From assembly GCA_018822665.1 (NCBI GenBank), contig JAHJJX010000031.1, positions 31,549-95,548 of the forward strand: a DNA stretch of 64,000 nucleotides, given 5' to 3'. The stretch comes from a bacterium (GTDB lineage Bacteria > Campylobacterota > Campylobacteria > Campylobacterales > Sulfurimonadaceae). Each line of letters begins with the position of its first letter. Within the stretch, counting starts at the first letter, position 1. The position numbers were made by a program, and so were the translations under genes. This document shows positions 7,812 through 19,100 of the stretch, one piece after another. The notes under the pieces are model-generated. The model had not been told where the DNA came from. It made no database searches and saw only the letters and a program-made list of their open reading frames with translations.

Positions 7812-10800
7812 TTATTCATTATTTACACTAAACGGTCCGTTTGGTAGAATTTTTTTGAAATCCACACCATTGCTCTGTTTAACTATAGGATAGTTTGTAA
7901 TATCAAAGCTTAGTGTTTGACTAGGATTAAAACCCGCATTGCCGTTAAAATCATAAGATGCGTTCGCTGTAAGATTCACAGTTAATGTGTTTATCTCAGT
8001 GGATGCATTATAGGTGCCAATCTCAAATGCATTCACTAGTTCATTATTGCTTGTCAAACTAATATCATGAATCGTTTTATTTGCAAAATCAATATCAGCA
8101 ACCATATATTTACCATCTCCGCTAAGCAGCAACGCTCTCGTTATACCGCCATCTTCGCCAAACCAAGCACCCGTCCATGGTAAGTCCGCTTCTGCAGCGC
8201 GTGTCATAGGGTTTGTAAACTCCGGAACAGATATCGTATCTGAAGTGCTGTTGTATGTTAAAGTTATGCCCTGGGCAGTATCTCCCGCATTTGTATTGAT
8301 ATCCGGAGTAAAGCCAAAAAGCGTTGTATTGTTCTCAAGAGTATACGTACCCACTTCTATTCCTCCGGCAATGCCTCCCTCTCCAACATCTTTTTGCATC
8401 ATAAAGTAGTGTGCATTATCGACAACAACCAATACAATATCCATATAGCCGTCCAACAGCCATGCACCGACTACCGGGCTGTCATTGGGTGTCGCAGACC
8501 CGATATTGCATTGCGCATAATTCTGGGCAGCTGTAAGCGTAGTAAAGTATTTATTTGTGCTATCCGTCTCATTTGTATCACCTGAAACCCAATTTCCTGT
8601 CATAAAATACGGCTCGTCTGTTGCATCTTGATATGTAGTCGTACCGCTTAACACCCCATCCTCATACGTTAACATCGAATTAGCATCCACTGTATAGGTA
8701 AGGGATGTTATTTCATTTGGTTCTACGGTAATTCTTGTAACTAAGAGGGTGTTGGCTTCCCCAAATTCACCTTTTACGATATGTTTCCTACAAGTACTTG
8801 TCTCACTATCATCAACTGTAACATCATAGACATCATAAATCGTTATTCCGGCTAGATTATTCAGGTCAATGCTTAGCGTAGGTACCGAGTTAAACATATT
8901 TTCAATTGCCCTCGCCGCTATATCGTTGAAATACGTATTTATACTTCCCGTATCTGTCGCTTGGTAATCCCCTCTCCATACAACGTTCGTTGCATTGCCC
9001 TCTATGCCGAAACTATCGAGTACAAAAATCATGTCATCATACCCTGATGCACTCACAGTTACTCTTACAATATCAGAGTTATTGCCATCTACGGTTTCAT
9101 GTCTCACAATATCCCATGTTCCTGCGTTTGGATTCACCACAAAAGGCTCTCCCTGATTTTCGTAAACATTTGTCATGTCTACTTCTATAATATTTCCGCT
9201 TGCGGAGCTAAAGTTTTGGTTATTGTCAAAAATAAGAAGTCTCTTATAGTTTGTATTATTACCTGATACAACTCCGTTATTTTCAACAAAAGCAACCAAT
9301 GAATCGTACGTTAGCACTGTACCTGTTCTCCAATCTTTTACTACATCATTAAATTTATAACGCTCACTTTTCATTAACATCGCCATCTCATACGCGACTG
9401 CACCCTCAGGCAAAGTGATGTTTAAATCAGCAGAGATAGCTGCTGCGTCATAAATATTGAGAAGTTTAACATCCGCAACATTTGCTTGTGCATCATAGAA
9501 TGTACCCATTGAAATCGAAGTGGCACCGTCTGTTAAACCGGCTTCATACGCATAGTCGGTTTCATTGTCGTCTGTGATGAAAAATCGAAAACCGCTTGAA
9601 ATGAATTCCATATAGCCTGATTCAAGAGTTGTAACATTATTCTCATCTGTTTGCGTACCCCAGAAATCGTACAGTTTCGTATCTTCAGGGATAGCTTGTA
9701 AATTCACATAAGCATCAAACATCGCCTTATCTATTTTATCTCCCTCACTGTATGAATAAGGGTTATTGTCATTTGTTTCTGCGGAGACGATATGAATGTA
9801 AAAATCCGCTTCGTCACTCATCGCAGGGTTTGCGCTGTCGGTAACTTTTACGACTATTTTACCTTCTCCTATCGTGCTTGCAGTAATACTGTACGCTCCG
9901 CTAGAGCTTAAAGAACTTCCTTGTAAATTTGCAAGATTACTGCTTTCAAACACCACTGAATATGTCAAAGTGTCATTTACATCAACATCGCTTGCCATTA
10001 CCTGACCCGTAATCGTTTCACCCACTACCATTGTCAATGTCCCGCCCATAGCAACAGGAGCATGATTTCCGGACACAAGAACACTTACTAAGGCTGTTGC
10101 ATTTAACTCACCGTCTGTAACGGTACATGAGAAAGTATCTGTTCCTATGAATTCATTTGCAGGAGTATACGATGTAACCTCAGACGAAGTATAGGTTAGC
10201 GCACCTGCGTTGGCAGTCGTAGTCTCACAACTAGCAATACTTAAACTTCCATCCACATCACTGTCGTTTGCTAAAATATCCCAGCCGTCTGCATTGGTAG
10301 TATTTAACAATGCTGTAAAACTGTCTGCTACCGCTATAGGAGCATCGTTGACTGCATTTACGCTCAGCGCAATCGAAAGATTTACTGTTTGTGTGCCTTG
10401 CGTTGCTGAAACTGTAATGCTTTCATTTCCGCTTGCATTTGCAACTGCCGAAATTGTTAAGCTTGCACCTGTCACGTTTGCACTGACGATACCCGTAGTG
10501 CCTACAAGAGCATACGTCACGGCACCGTCCACATCTGTTGCATCCAGCGTAACACTCAATGGTGCAAAATCTTCGTCCACCGCGCCAAGTGTGGCCGCCG
10601 TGTTCCAAACTAAAGTATCATTGACAGGGGTAACTGTTACTAACACCGTTGCATTGGCTTCATTTCCACTTAAGGTTTGCGCAGTGTATGTAAATGTATC
10701 CGAACCATTGTAGTTCGCTTCAGGCACATAAAGCAAGCCACCCGCGGTGATTGTTACACTTCCGTGTGCAGGGGCTGAAACTGCCGAGACTATAGTACCG

Positions 10801-13301
10801 CTTGCAGGAGTTGTATCTATCTCAAAAGTTGAAATATCATTACTCAATACGTCAATCGTCACATTCGTATCCTCTGCAATCGTCGACGTGTCATTGTTTG
10901 CAACAATGTTAATAATGGCATCAACAACATTGATAGTTATAGTAGCCGTATTAGATACTGCATTACTGGCATCTCTCACTGTAAATGTAAAATTTCCTTC
11001 GCCAAGATAATCCGTCGTTGGATTGTAAGTAAATGCGCCTGTTGCAGGATTTGTAATAGTTAGCGTTCCATTTACATTTGTTTGATTTGCGATGGTATAT
11101 GTGAGTGTGTCTCCCGCATCTACATCCGTCGCACTTAATGTCCCTGCATAGAGTGTATTTTTAAGAGTTCCTATTGAACTGTCTTGCGCTGTTGGAACAT
11201 CATTTGTATTTGTAATGCTTACATCAAAAGTTGCAAGAACAAGAGGTGAAGCAATGATTCCGTCAGTTACAAGAACTTCAACACCGACAGCTGTTCCCAC
11301 ATCTTCGTTGAGAGGCGTTCCGCTTACTGCTCCACTTCCTGAGTCTATGTGCATCCATGCAGGATTGTTTGCAAGAGAGTATGTTAAAACTGCACCTGCA
11401 TCCACATCCGTGGCAACTGCCATAAAGCTATACGCTGCATCTTCCGCTATTGTTGCAAGAGGAGTAAATATACCCGCTATCGGAGCATCATTTGTATTTA
11501 TAACACTTACATCAAAAATTGCAAGAAAAACAGCAGGAGCGATTGCATCTGTTACAAAAACTTCAACACCGACAGTTGTTCCTACATCTTTGTTTGCAGG
11601 AAATCCGCTCACAACACCTGTACTGGCATTAATATCCATCCATACAGGATTATTTACAAGAGAATATGTTAAAACCGCATCTGTGTCTGCGTCTGTAGCC
11701 TGTGCGGTAAAAGTATAGATTGCATCCTCCAATACAGTTGTAAGAGGCGTCGTAGTTCCGGCTATCGGAACGTCATTTATAGATTTTACAGTTACATTAA
11801 CTGTTCCCGTGGTACTCAAACCTGTATTATCGCGAACAGTGTAAGTAAATGTATCTGCGCCGCTAAAGTTTGCGTTTGGCTTATAACTGATAACATTTCC
11901 GGCTAAGACTACGGCACCATGCGCCGCATTTGTGTAAGCCGTGAGTGTCAAAACATCATTTGTATTTGTATCTGAATAATTTAAAGTGATTGCACTTGCG
12001 CTTGCATCTTCATCGATTGTAATATTTGTATCTACTGCAATCGGTGCATATTCGTTCCTCTTAACAATCAAATCGAATTTTCTGTTGTTTGTGGCTAAAG
12101 AGTTGTTCACTCTCGCTTTGAGCTGCACCGCAATATCTACCGTGTCGCTAGCATTTCTTGCACCGCTTGAGGCATCAATCGCCGAGTTGCTTGAACTCCA
12201 AGTGAGATTTAAATCATTCGTGTCAAAAGGAGCCGCATTTACGGCTGTTAAGACAAGATTTGCGGTAATATTGTTGTTAGCGCTGTTTGAACCTAAATAA
12301 CTGATGTTATGGTCTAAAGCACTTTCAACTTGCGCCAAAGCGCTTAACAATAAATCTGTATAGGTTCCATCCGCTACTTCATTTATGGTTGTATTGACAT
12401 CCATAGTCTCAAGAGTATTTTGCGTCGTTGTAATCAGAGCCGTATCATTTGCATCTAATGCACCCTCTACAACTTCGGTATACGCATTTAAAATCCCTCC
12501 GTAAGTATCCAAATCACCTACTGTCACACCCAAGGCTGTCATTGTATCTACCGTCTGCGTATAAGTATCAAGGAAAGTGCTAATGGATGTCGCCACTCCT
12601 CCATCTATCGCGCCACCATCCGTTTGAACCTGCAAAACAAGTCGTGTCGCGTTAAAATCTGCACTAGGATTTGCTTTAACATCTTTTGCCAAAGAACCAA
12701 AAACTTCTTTGTACGCTTTATTGAAATCTGTGCTGCCTTTTGCCGTGGCAATCACTTCCACAGTTTTTTGCACCTTTTGTGCCGCCATAAAAAGAGCAGG
12801 TACACTCATCGGGTCTTTGCTTACATCTGCCGCACTAATCCCTAAGTTTGCCGCAACCAAATTCGTAGCCTCTTCAAAACTTATATCGCTATCAACCAAA
12901 GCTGTAATATACGTAGTTAAAGGTGACAATATCACAGGCTGGCGAGTTGCATCGTAAACTGCTGAGAGTTTTCCCTCAAATGCCAAGCCCGTACTCTTAT
13001 CTATTCCGCCATAGGCATATATTTTTGTCCCATCACTAATTGTACCCAAGAGTTCAAAGTCACCATCTGCATTCGTTATAACCGAGTGTTCGGTGTCATT
13101 GTGTTCACCCTCTGCGCTTGTGTCAACAAAGACTGTTGCACTTTGGAGATAACCGTCTACGGCTCCACCGGAACTTAAGGTTGTTACAGCAGGATTCGCT
13201 GCGCCGTCTGAAGATTCGCCTCCACCGCTACAACCCGTAGTTCCCAAAACAATCGCTACTGCAAGTGAAAACATTGATGTTTTTAATATGACCTTTTTCA
13301 T
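7812..13301 (-). CDS. Giant secreted lipoprotein with cadherin/Ig-like repeats
   Basis: A surface or secreted lipoprotein of 1829 aa from the preferred start. The track begins 69 bp earlier, but the internal ATG has GGGAGAAG just upstream and yields a clean lipoprotein signal (MKKVILKTSMFSLAVAIVLGTTGC, lipobox Cys then SGGG). After a helical region (about 30-330) come many Ig/cadherin-like modules (about 340-1150) with repeated NDAPIA/NDVPTA linkers and SYKPNANFSGADTFTYTV-like tandem-95 motifs, including two nearly identical 96-aa dystroglycan-type units. The last 600 residues are unique, with many Asp/Asn, and I cannot assign them. Likely an adhesin or biofilm matrix protein and a candidate client of the adjacent type II system. 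It carries no copy of the CACATGCC repeat despite its length. Confidence 0.85.
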   Translation of the reverse strand: MKKVILKTSMFSLAVAIVLGTTGCSGGGESSDGAANPAVTTLSSGGAVDGYLQSATVFVDTSAEGEHNDTEHSVITNADGDFELLGTISDGTKIYAYGGIDKSTGLAFEGKLSAVYDATRQPVILSPLTTYITALVDSDISFEEATNLVAANLGISAADVSKDPMSVPALFMAAQKVQKTVEVIATAKGSTDFNKAYKEVFGSLAKDVKANPSADFNATRLVLQVQTDGGAIDGGVATSISTFLDTYTQTVDTMTALGVTVGDLDTYGGILNAYTEVVEGALDANDTALITTTQNTLETMDVNTTINEVADGTYTDLLLSALAQVESALDHNISYLGSNSANNNITANLVLTAVNAAPFDTNDLNLTWSSSNSAIDASSGARNASDTVDIAVQLKARVNNSLATNNRKFDLIVKRNEYAPIAVDTNITIDEDASASAITLNYSDTNTNDVLTLTAYTNAAHGAVVLAGNVISYKPNANFSGADTFTYTVRDNTGLSTTGTVNVTVKSINDVPIAGTTTPLTTVLEDAIYTFTAQATDADTDAVLTYSLVNNPVWMDINASTGVVSGFPANKDVGTTVGVEVFVTDAIAPAVFLAIFDVSVINTNDAPIAGIFTPLATIAEDAAYSFMAVATDVDAGAVLTYSLANNPAWMHIDSGSGAVSGTPLNEDVGTAVGVEVLVTDGIIASPLVLATFDVSITNTNDVPTAQDSSIGTLKNTLYAGTLSATDVDAGDTLTYTIANQTNVNGTLTITNPATGAFTYNPTTDYLGEGNFTFTVRDASNAVSNTATITINVVDAIINIVANNDTSTIAEDTNVTIDVLSNDISTFEIDTTPASGTIVSAVSAPAHGSVTITAGGLLYVPEANYNGSDTFTYTAQTLSGNEANATVLVTVTPVNDTLVWNTAATLGAVDEDFAPLSVTLDATDVDGAVTYALVGTTGIVSANVTGASLTISAVANASGNESITVSATQGTQTVNLSIALSVNAVNDAPIAVADSFTALLNTTNADGWDILANDSDVDGSLSIASCETTTANAGALTYTSSEVTSYTPANEFIGTDTFSCTVTDGELNATALVSVLVSGNHAPVAMGGTLTMVVGETITGQVMASDVDVNDTLTYSVVFESSNLANLQGSSLSSSGAYSITASTIGEGKIVVKVTDSANPAMSDEADFYIHIVSAETNDNNPYSYSEGDKIDKAMFDAYVNLQAIPEDTKLYDFWGTQTDENNVTTLESGYMEFISSGFRFFITDDNETDYAYEAGLTDGATSISMGTFYDAQANVADVKLLNIYDAAAISADLNITLPEGAVAYEMAMLMKSERYKFNDVVKDWRTGTVLTYDSLVAFVENNGVVSGNNTNYKRLLIFDNNQNFSSASGNIIEVDMTNVYENQGEPFVVNPNAGTWDIVRHETVDGNNSDIVRVTVSASGYDDMIFVLDSFGIEGNATNVVWRGDYQATDTGSINTYFNDIAARAIENMFNSVPTLSIDLNNLAGITIYDVYDVTVDDSETSTCRKHIVKGEFGEANTLLVTRITVEPNEITSLTYTVDANSMLTYEDGVLSGTTTYQDATDEPYFMTGNWVSGDTNETDSTNKYFTTLTAAQNYAQCNIGSATPNDSPVVGAWLLDGYMDIVLVVVDNAHYFMMQKDVGEGGIAGGIEVGTYTLENNTTLFGFTPDINTNAGDTAQGITLTYNSTSDTISVPEFTNPMTRAAEADLPWTGAWFGEDGGITRALLLSGDGKYMVADIDFANKTIHDISLTSNNELVNAFEIGTYNASTEINTLTVNLTANASYDFNGNAGFNPSQTLSFDITNYPIVKQSNGVDFKKILPNGPFSVNNE
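11198..11773 (-). repeat. Two tandem 288-bp units coding cadherin-like (CADG) modules
   Basis: Within the giant lipoprotein gene, the stretch beginning CATCATTTGTATTT at 11198 recurs at 11486, a period of 288 bp (96 codons). Both units encode the order TPLxTxxEDAxYxF, VLTYSLxNNPxWM, VSGxPxNxDVGT, NTND. Adjacent modules before and after are more diverged. The in-frame period allows copy-number change by recombination without breaking the reading frame. Confidence 0.75.
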
Positions 13302-13337
13302 AAACTTCTCCCTATTTTCCAAAGTATTTTCTGCTTG

Positions 13338-13343
13338 ATTATA
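13338..13343 (-). promoter_or_regulatory. Putative -10 box of the giant lipoprotein gene
   Basis: TATAAT on the minus strand (attata on plus), about 37 bp upstream of the chosen start at 13301. It supports that start, because it lies inside the longer N-terminal extension of the ORF track. No clear -35 is seen. Confidence 0.4.
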
Positions 13344-13439
13344 TGAACTTTGCGTCACATTCCATGTCACAACTCATTTATTTAAACAAAGTATTATGTG
13401 GATTGTTCTACGAAAACAGTGTTTGGCGATAAAGAGATA

Positions 13440-13733
13440 TCAATACACTTTAAATTTGTAGGGTTTATAGAGATGAGCTTTGCCGTATATTTTTACCCGT
13501 AAAAGCGTGTCTTGCAGGTCAATGGGACTAGTTGGCTTAAAAATGCAGATGGATTTGCCTATGCAATGTTGCAATTGTAGATTGTACTCTTTTTCAAATA
13601 ATGTAAAATCAAAGGATTCTATCTGCTTTATGTTTATCTGTATCCAAGCTTGTGCATTATCTTGTCTGTTTTCATCTTTTTCCACACCAAGTGCCAGTGA
13701 AAAAAACAAAACGATTGTTATAAATATTTTCAT
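13440..13733 (-). CDS. Small exported protein coupled to the subtilase gene
   Basis: A 97-aa protein of unknown family. The track ORF starts 81 bp too early, inside the subtilase gene. The true start is the ATG in a TAATG junction with the subtilase stop, preceded by AAGGGG. It begins with a signal peptide (MKIFITIVLFFSLALG). The mature part (about 80 aa) has two cysteines in HCIGKSICIF and a likely beta-alpha-beta-beta-alpha-beta order. That size and fold order are what subtilisin propeptides/inhibitors (I9 type) have, and the protease upstream shows no such domain. A chaperone or inhibitor of the protease is therefore a reasonable guess, but sequence alone does not prove it. Confidence 0.65.
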   Translation of the reverse strand: MKIFITIVLFFSLALGVEKDENRQDNAQAWIQINIKQIESFDFTLFEKEYNLQLQHCIGKSICIFKPTSPIDLQDTLLRVKIYGKAHLYKPYKFKVY

Positions 13734-16132
13734 TAATGACCCCTTATACTTAATTCTAATCCCTGCAAAAAACCGCTGTCTAGCGCCTGTGCATCCCGTA
13801 CAACGACTTTCCACATGCCAAGAGACTCTTCACCCAAAAATGCCAAAGAACTCAATCTAAACCCTTGAGAATATCCATCAAACTTGATATCATTTACGCT
13901 CATAAGATTGCTCACCGTGCCCGATGGTGCAATTAAATCGATGTTCAAATCTCCGCTAAAAGGGTGATTGCTTTTAAATTCAAGTCCTACCCATTCTATA
14001 ATCAGGGATTCTTTAATATTTAAAGTTACATATACAGACTGGTTGTTATCCGGTATAGGGATGTTTACTACCTGATACGATGAAGATGTAATTTTTGCTT
14101 CATGAAGAGGTTTAAAATACCCTTCTCTGCACAGCTCTATCATTAACGACGGATTTATTAAACCAAACCCGTAGTTATTGCTGTGCCAGAATCCTGCACT
14201 GTTTTTCTTCCACGACACATCCTCCTCATCCACTTTTTTTGCAGTTATTGCACTCAACCATTTCAAATCACGCCAACTCAAATTTGGACAGGCATCGAGA
14301 GTGAGTGCCAAAGAGGAGCTAACCATTGGAGCCGCCGCGCTTGTTCCATTCATAGCGACTGTATAGTTTCTGCTTGTATCTGCATAATCCGTGAGGGCTC
14401 CCTTTAAACCATAAAGCTCATTTTCGTAATAGGATTTTCCCATCAAAAGCGTAGTGGCAATCGTCGGTGCTTCGTAATACCTCTCACCCCCATACGCACT
14501 TACAAGCAGGTTTGAACCTGGATTGGAATATTTTGAATACCTGTTCTCATGATTGAGCGCAGCTACTGCAAATACATAAGGATTATTTATCAAATAAGAT
14601 AAATTTGCATTTCCGAAATTTTCACGATCATTGCCCGCCGCAAAAACAAAGATGCGCCCTTTTGCATCTCTAAGTTCTCGCGTTGCTATCTCCATTATCT
14701 GCTCAAAACTATCATCTTCCACAAAATATCCGCCCCAACTGTTATTGCTCACCGGACAAGTTCGTGCAGCTTCTGAGTTGTACCATAAATCTTCGAGCTT
14801 TTGAATCTCACCGCTCTCGAGCCAATTACTTCCTGCTATGCTGGCACCCGGAACCATTCCGCGAACTCCGACACCGTTTTGTACTTTGGCTGCTATTATC
14901 CCTGCAACCGCCGTTCCGTGGCCTATTGAAAGAGGGGAAGTTTTATCATAAACAGATACCGTTGCCACCGGAGTCGGGTCATTGCTATTGTTTATTGCAT
15001 TTGAAGAAAGAGCCAAATCTACATCAAGGTCTTCATGCACAGCCTGTACGCCTGTGTCTACCACCTGTATTTTTGGTCGAGAGATTAAAGTGGCGGTTTG
15101 GGCATTGAGCTTAAAAACGTCCAAATCATTTCCGGATACGGTGGCTATATTTTTAGTGTTGTTCACCACTGTTGCTTCGCTATGAAGATGCCACTGTAAA
15201 AACAAAAGAGTGTCCCCGTCTATCCCGTCTTGTATCCCGTTAAAATCTTCATCCCCCACTAAAGGATTTGTAAATAATGCCAGCTCCACTCCATCACCCA
15301 GATAATCACCGTCCGTATCTGCCAAGAGTGGCGATGTTGCATAACTCATTTCATCCTTGTCGTTTATTCCGTCAAAATCACTATCGGCTCTACACGGTGA
15401 TGTGCCCAGCTGTACCTCATCATAATCGCTCAAACCATCAGAATCACTGTCACTCAGCAAATCTGAACTACAGTACAACATCTCTTCAAGTAAAGACAAG
15501 TTATCATTATCTTCATCCTTATTGAGCAAAACATTTATATTTTCATCTTCTAAAACAGCGGCAATGAGCCCGCTTTCTATAAAAGACTGCATGAGGTTTG
15601 CGTGCACAAGCGCAATTGTATTTGTCGGGAGCAAAGAGAGCAAATCATCCCTGTCGATATCTGTATCTTCATCCACACTTCTTCTGAGAACCAAGGATGC
15701 AAAAGTTGAGTTGTGCTGTGTATCATAAAGTTCTTGAAATGCGCTCAACTCCGAGATAACGATGTGTTCCTCTCTTAACTGCTTCGCACTGACATTAACA
15801 CGCACCTGTTTTGTAAAGGGGATGCCCTTAATGGTTCCCCCGCTTACTACAAGTCTTAAACTAGCATTATCTTCTATATTTTGATCAACAAAAAGTTCAA
15901 ATCTTGAACCTCTTTGCTCATCAAATGCCAAAGCCTGCGTAGAAATAATCTCTTTTTCATCTTGATAAATTGTAACTGTTGCATTGGAAAGGGACCCAAA
16001 GTAAATAGTGTGGCTCACAAGCGCGATACTTGGAGTTTGTTGTTTTTCAGAATACGTATCACTGCATCCTGAAAAAATGAGTACCGCTGCTACAAGAGCA
16101 GCAGTAACTTTAGTTCCAAAGTCTTGAAACAT
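13733..16132 (-). CDS. Subtilisin-like serine protease, lipoprotein with calcium repeats and P-domain
   Basis: A 799-aa S8 peptidase. The signal peptide ends in a lipobox (LIFSGC, Cys23), so it is probably lipid-anchored. Residues about 205-307 hold thrombospondin type-3-like calcium repeats (DSDSDGLSDYDE, DSDFDGINDKDE, DTDGDYLGD). The catalytic domain has Asp359 (VVDTG), His405 (GHGTAVAG), oxyanion Asn501 (AAGND) and Ser598 (GTSAAAP), so it should be active. Residues about 700-797 form a proprotein-convertase P-domain (SGDLNIDLIAPSGT). Its start overlaps the upstream lipoprotein gene by 23 bp and its stop is fused to the next start (TAATG), giving a three-gene operon. It may process surface proteins such as the large lipoproteins beside it. 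Confidence 0.92.
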   Translation of the reverse strand: MFQDFGTKVTAALVAAVLIFSGCSDTYSEKQQTPSIALVSHTIYFGSLSNATVTIYQDEKEIISTQALAFDEQRGSRFELFVDQNIEDNASLRLVVSGGTIKGIPFTKQVRVNVSAKQLREEHIVISELSAFQELYDTQHNSTFASLVLRRSVDEDTDIDRDDLLSLLPTNTIALVHANLMQSFIESGLIAAVLEDENINVLLNKDEDNDNLSLLEEMLYCSSDLLSDSDSDGLSDYDEVQLGTSPCRADSDFDGINDKDEMSYATSPLLADTDGDYLGDGVELALFTNPLVGDEDFNGIQDGIDGDTLLFLQWHLHSEATVVNNTKNIATVSGNDLDVFKLNAQTATLISRPKIQVVDTGVQAVHEDLDVDLALSSNAINNSNDPTPVATVSVYDKTSPLSIGHGTAVAGIIAAKVQNGVGVRGMVPGASIAGSNWLESGEIQKLEDLWYNSEAARTCPVSNNSWGGYFVEDDSFEQIMEIATRELRDAKGRIFVFAAGNDRENFGNANLSYLINNPYVFAVAALNHENRYSKYSNPGSNLLVSAYGGERYYEAPTIATTLLMGKSYYENELYGLKGALTDYADTSRNYTVAMNGTSAAAPMVSSSLALTLDACPNLSWRDLKWLSAITAKKVDEEDVSWKKNSAGFWHSNNYGFGLINPSLMIELCREGYFKPLHEAKITSSSYQVVNIPIPDNNQSVYVTLNIKESLIIEWVGLEFKSNHPFSGDLNIDLIAPSGTVSNLMSVNDIKFDGYSQGFRLSSLAFLGEESLGMWKVVVRDAQALDSGFLQGLELSIRGH

Positions 16133-19100
16133 CTAAACCTATGCTAAGCGGGTTTAGTTTTGGAAGCTCTTTCGCCCCACTTTCTTGCGTACTTGCCGCT
16201 GCAACAGAATAATTATAATAGTCATAAAAATACGTATGCATTGAACGAGAAGGCAAGATAGACCATACATGATAATCCATTCCTGAAGTATTAAAGATGC
16301 TTAATATTTCAGCTTCCGTTTTGTCTTTATACTCTGTCATATCAAGATAAGATTCACCCCAGTATATGCTAGAGAGTTCCCGTTCTAAATCTTCAACCGA
16401 GTTGACAACGCTTTGAGGAAGTACACGACTTAAATTCACATCCTGTACACTGTTCGCAACTACGGTAGTAGCGATGTTGAAATTCAACGTAAACATATCT
16501 CCTTGCGCTGTTTTACTATAAGTAAGCACACTGACTTTACTTAAATCATTTCCGCCAAACTCAAGATTTTTATCTACTGCTGAAACAGTTATGTCAAGTT
16601 GCGGATAATCAGCCAAAGTATACACCGTTTGAAGTGTTCCGTCTCCATAGTAGTTGTTATGGGAATAATATAGATTGAGCCCATCCACAGAAGCTGACTT
16701 CGTACCGTTAATAGCAATACTGGCCTCCGGAATTTCAAAAATATTCATCGTATAACCACCATCATTTGGAACTCTATCACCTTGTATATAGTAATTAAGC
16801 TCTTTATAGAGTCCGCTCAAATACATTGAACCTTCAGTAGTGTCCAAGGCTGCAACAAAATCAACAGAAGTTCCTCTGTCAAATGAGCTTACACTCACAC
16901 TAAGGCCGCTTTGTAGCTCTGTAGCCGTACCTTCTATGAAATAAAAGCTTACATTAGTATCAACTGTCAATTTAGCCAAGAAGCTGTACTTGCCGTCTGC
17001 TCCAACACTATAAGCATTTACAGGTGCCGTGATGGAGTTCGTGCCGCTGTTATAGCCATAACCATTACCATTGCCGCTCACATTTACATAACTGCTTAGC
17101 GCAGAATCTAAGCCCGTAATCGTTAAGTTGAACTCTTTTAAGCTCAAATCACTACATTGAATACTTTCTTGATACTGTGCGTATTCCTGATATTGATTAA
17201 ACATAGAAATAGAATACTCTTGAACAGGAACGGATGCAAGCATTTGTGTTGTAATCACTTTGCTTTCATTATCATATTCGCTCAAAGTAATTTGACCATC
17301 ACTATTTGTATCATTCAATAATAGAACAGCTGCGTACAGCTCTGTATTATCTACAAAACCGTCATTACTTGTGTCTATTTCGTCTGCAGTCAAAAGAACC
17401 GTATTGTTTTCATCTGTCGGCGGATTAAGGTCAACAATCCAGTTTGGAAAACTTTGAGTGTCTGAAATAGCACATAAATCTACACTTGCGCAGAGCAACG
17501 TTGTGTTTACATCTGTTGAATAAGAACAAGCATAAATCGCTTCGGAGATAAGCATATCCCGAATCTCTTTGACTATAATCGTAGAACTAAGCACGGTATC
17601 GGATGTTAATGAAACTGAGAAAGTTGTTCTGTCTCCGCTAACACTAAACGTCGCACGACCATTGCTGTCTGTGAGTTTTTCTTGTCCGGCTATCGGTTCT
17701 AACGTTGTCATGTCATGTAGTGCAACCGTTAAACCTGGCATTTCTGTATTTACCGTTAATGTACCTGTTACAGTCGGGTCAACAACCGTATATACTGCAC
17801 TTGAAGTAGCGATTTTTCCATCGCCGTCAGTTGCAGTACATGATATATTCACTTGACCGGTTGTAGAAAATGTTTGACTGAGAGTCGTTCCGCTTGTTCC
17901 CTGCACTACACCGTTTACAGTCCATGCATAGGTAACAAATGTACCTTCAGGGTCACTTGCCACACAAATCAAGTCTTTAGTTGTTCCGACATTGACTGTT
18001 TCGCTTAAGAGCTCCGTAGTAAAAATCGGTTTTTGGTTATTCGCAATCACTTCAACTTTTACTTTATAAGGAGCACTCGTAGCACCGTCTTTATCTGTGG
18101 CAGTAATGTCATACGTGTATGTACCTATGCTAGAAGGTGTGAACGCAGCACTTACATACATCCCTTTAAGAGCATTGTATGTCAACGGATAACTCGTTTT
18201 ATTTTGGTCCACCGCTTGTACCGACGTAACGATGTTTCCGTCTTCTTTATCTTTGATGAAAGCGTATAGACTTACAGTCTGTGATGCACCGATATCAACA
18301 AGATAAGATTTTGCACCCGCTGAAGATACGACAGGAGGATTATTTCCAACCCAAAAAGTGTACGATTTAGCGGTCGTCAATGAACCGTCACTTACACTGA
18401 CACCTATTGTATGACTACCCGTTGCGAGTGCTACACCGACACCGCTGCTTACATTGCCATCAAGCGTATAGGTGGTAGTTGTCGAATCACCGTTTGGATC
18501 ATAAGAGTAAGAGCGAATATCATAGGTTCCTACGTCAATTGTTCCGGTTAAATATACATACCCTTTCGTTGCACTGTAAAGATATGTGCTATTTATAACA
18601 GGTGCGCTGTTTGGCACTATTTTTAATTGAGCGGTACTGCTTCCGCTGGATTTTCCATCAGAATATGTAGCTGTTAAATTATTGTCTGAACCAGCATTAG
18701 TTTTATTTAAATCTAAAACCGCGTATACGTAATCATACGAAGTACCTGTATAACGCTCAGTTACACTGTAATGCGTATCTTTAACAAGATTCACTCCATT
18801 GAGCGTCAAACTGCTCATTGTAACTTTATCTCCATTTGCATCTGAAGCAGAGATAGAAAACTTGGCGGTTGTTGCAACACTGCTTATTTCAGATTTGTTA
18901 AATCTTGTATAAACCACAGGTGCTTTATTTTCATCTTGCACACTCACACTTAAAGAACGGCGACTGTCGGCTGTTTCCGGACTTTGTACCGAGCCGTTAG
19001 CGTTTACATTCGCCTCTTTGGTTGCATACCTTACTACATACGCAGTATCGGGTTTAATTTTAAATGTGGCCATGCCATTCGCATCTAAATATTGACTCTC

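Noticed and set aside
10210-11718. Long plus-strand ORFs opposite the giant lipoprotein (167, 87 and 167 aa)
   Set aside because: They mirror the repeated Ig/cadherin modules. Their Ala/Thr/Val/Ser-rich composition is what antisense of such repeats gives, with no start signals.
11198-11773. CRISPR array
   Set aside because: The tandem units are 288 bp, coding and in frame, without short repeat-spacer structure or cas genes.
13480-13860. Plus-strand ORF of 126 aa
   Set aside because: Shadow of the small exported protein and the end of the subtilase, both of which have good starts and signals.
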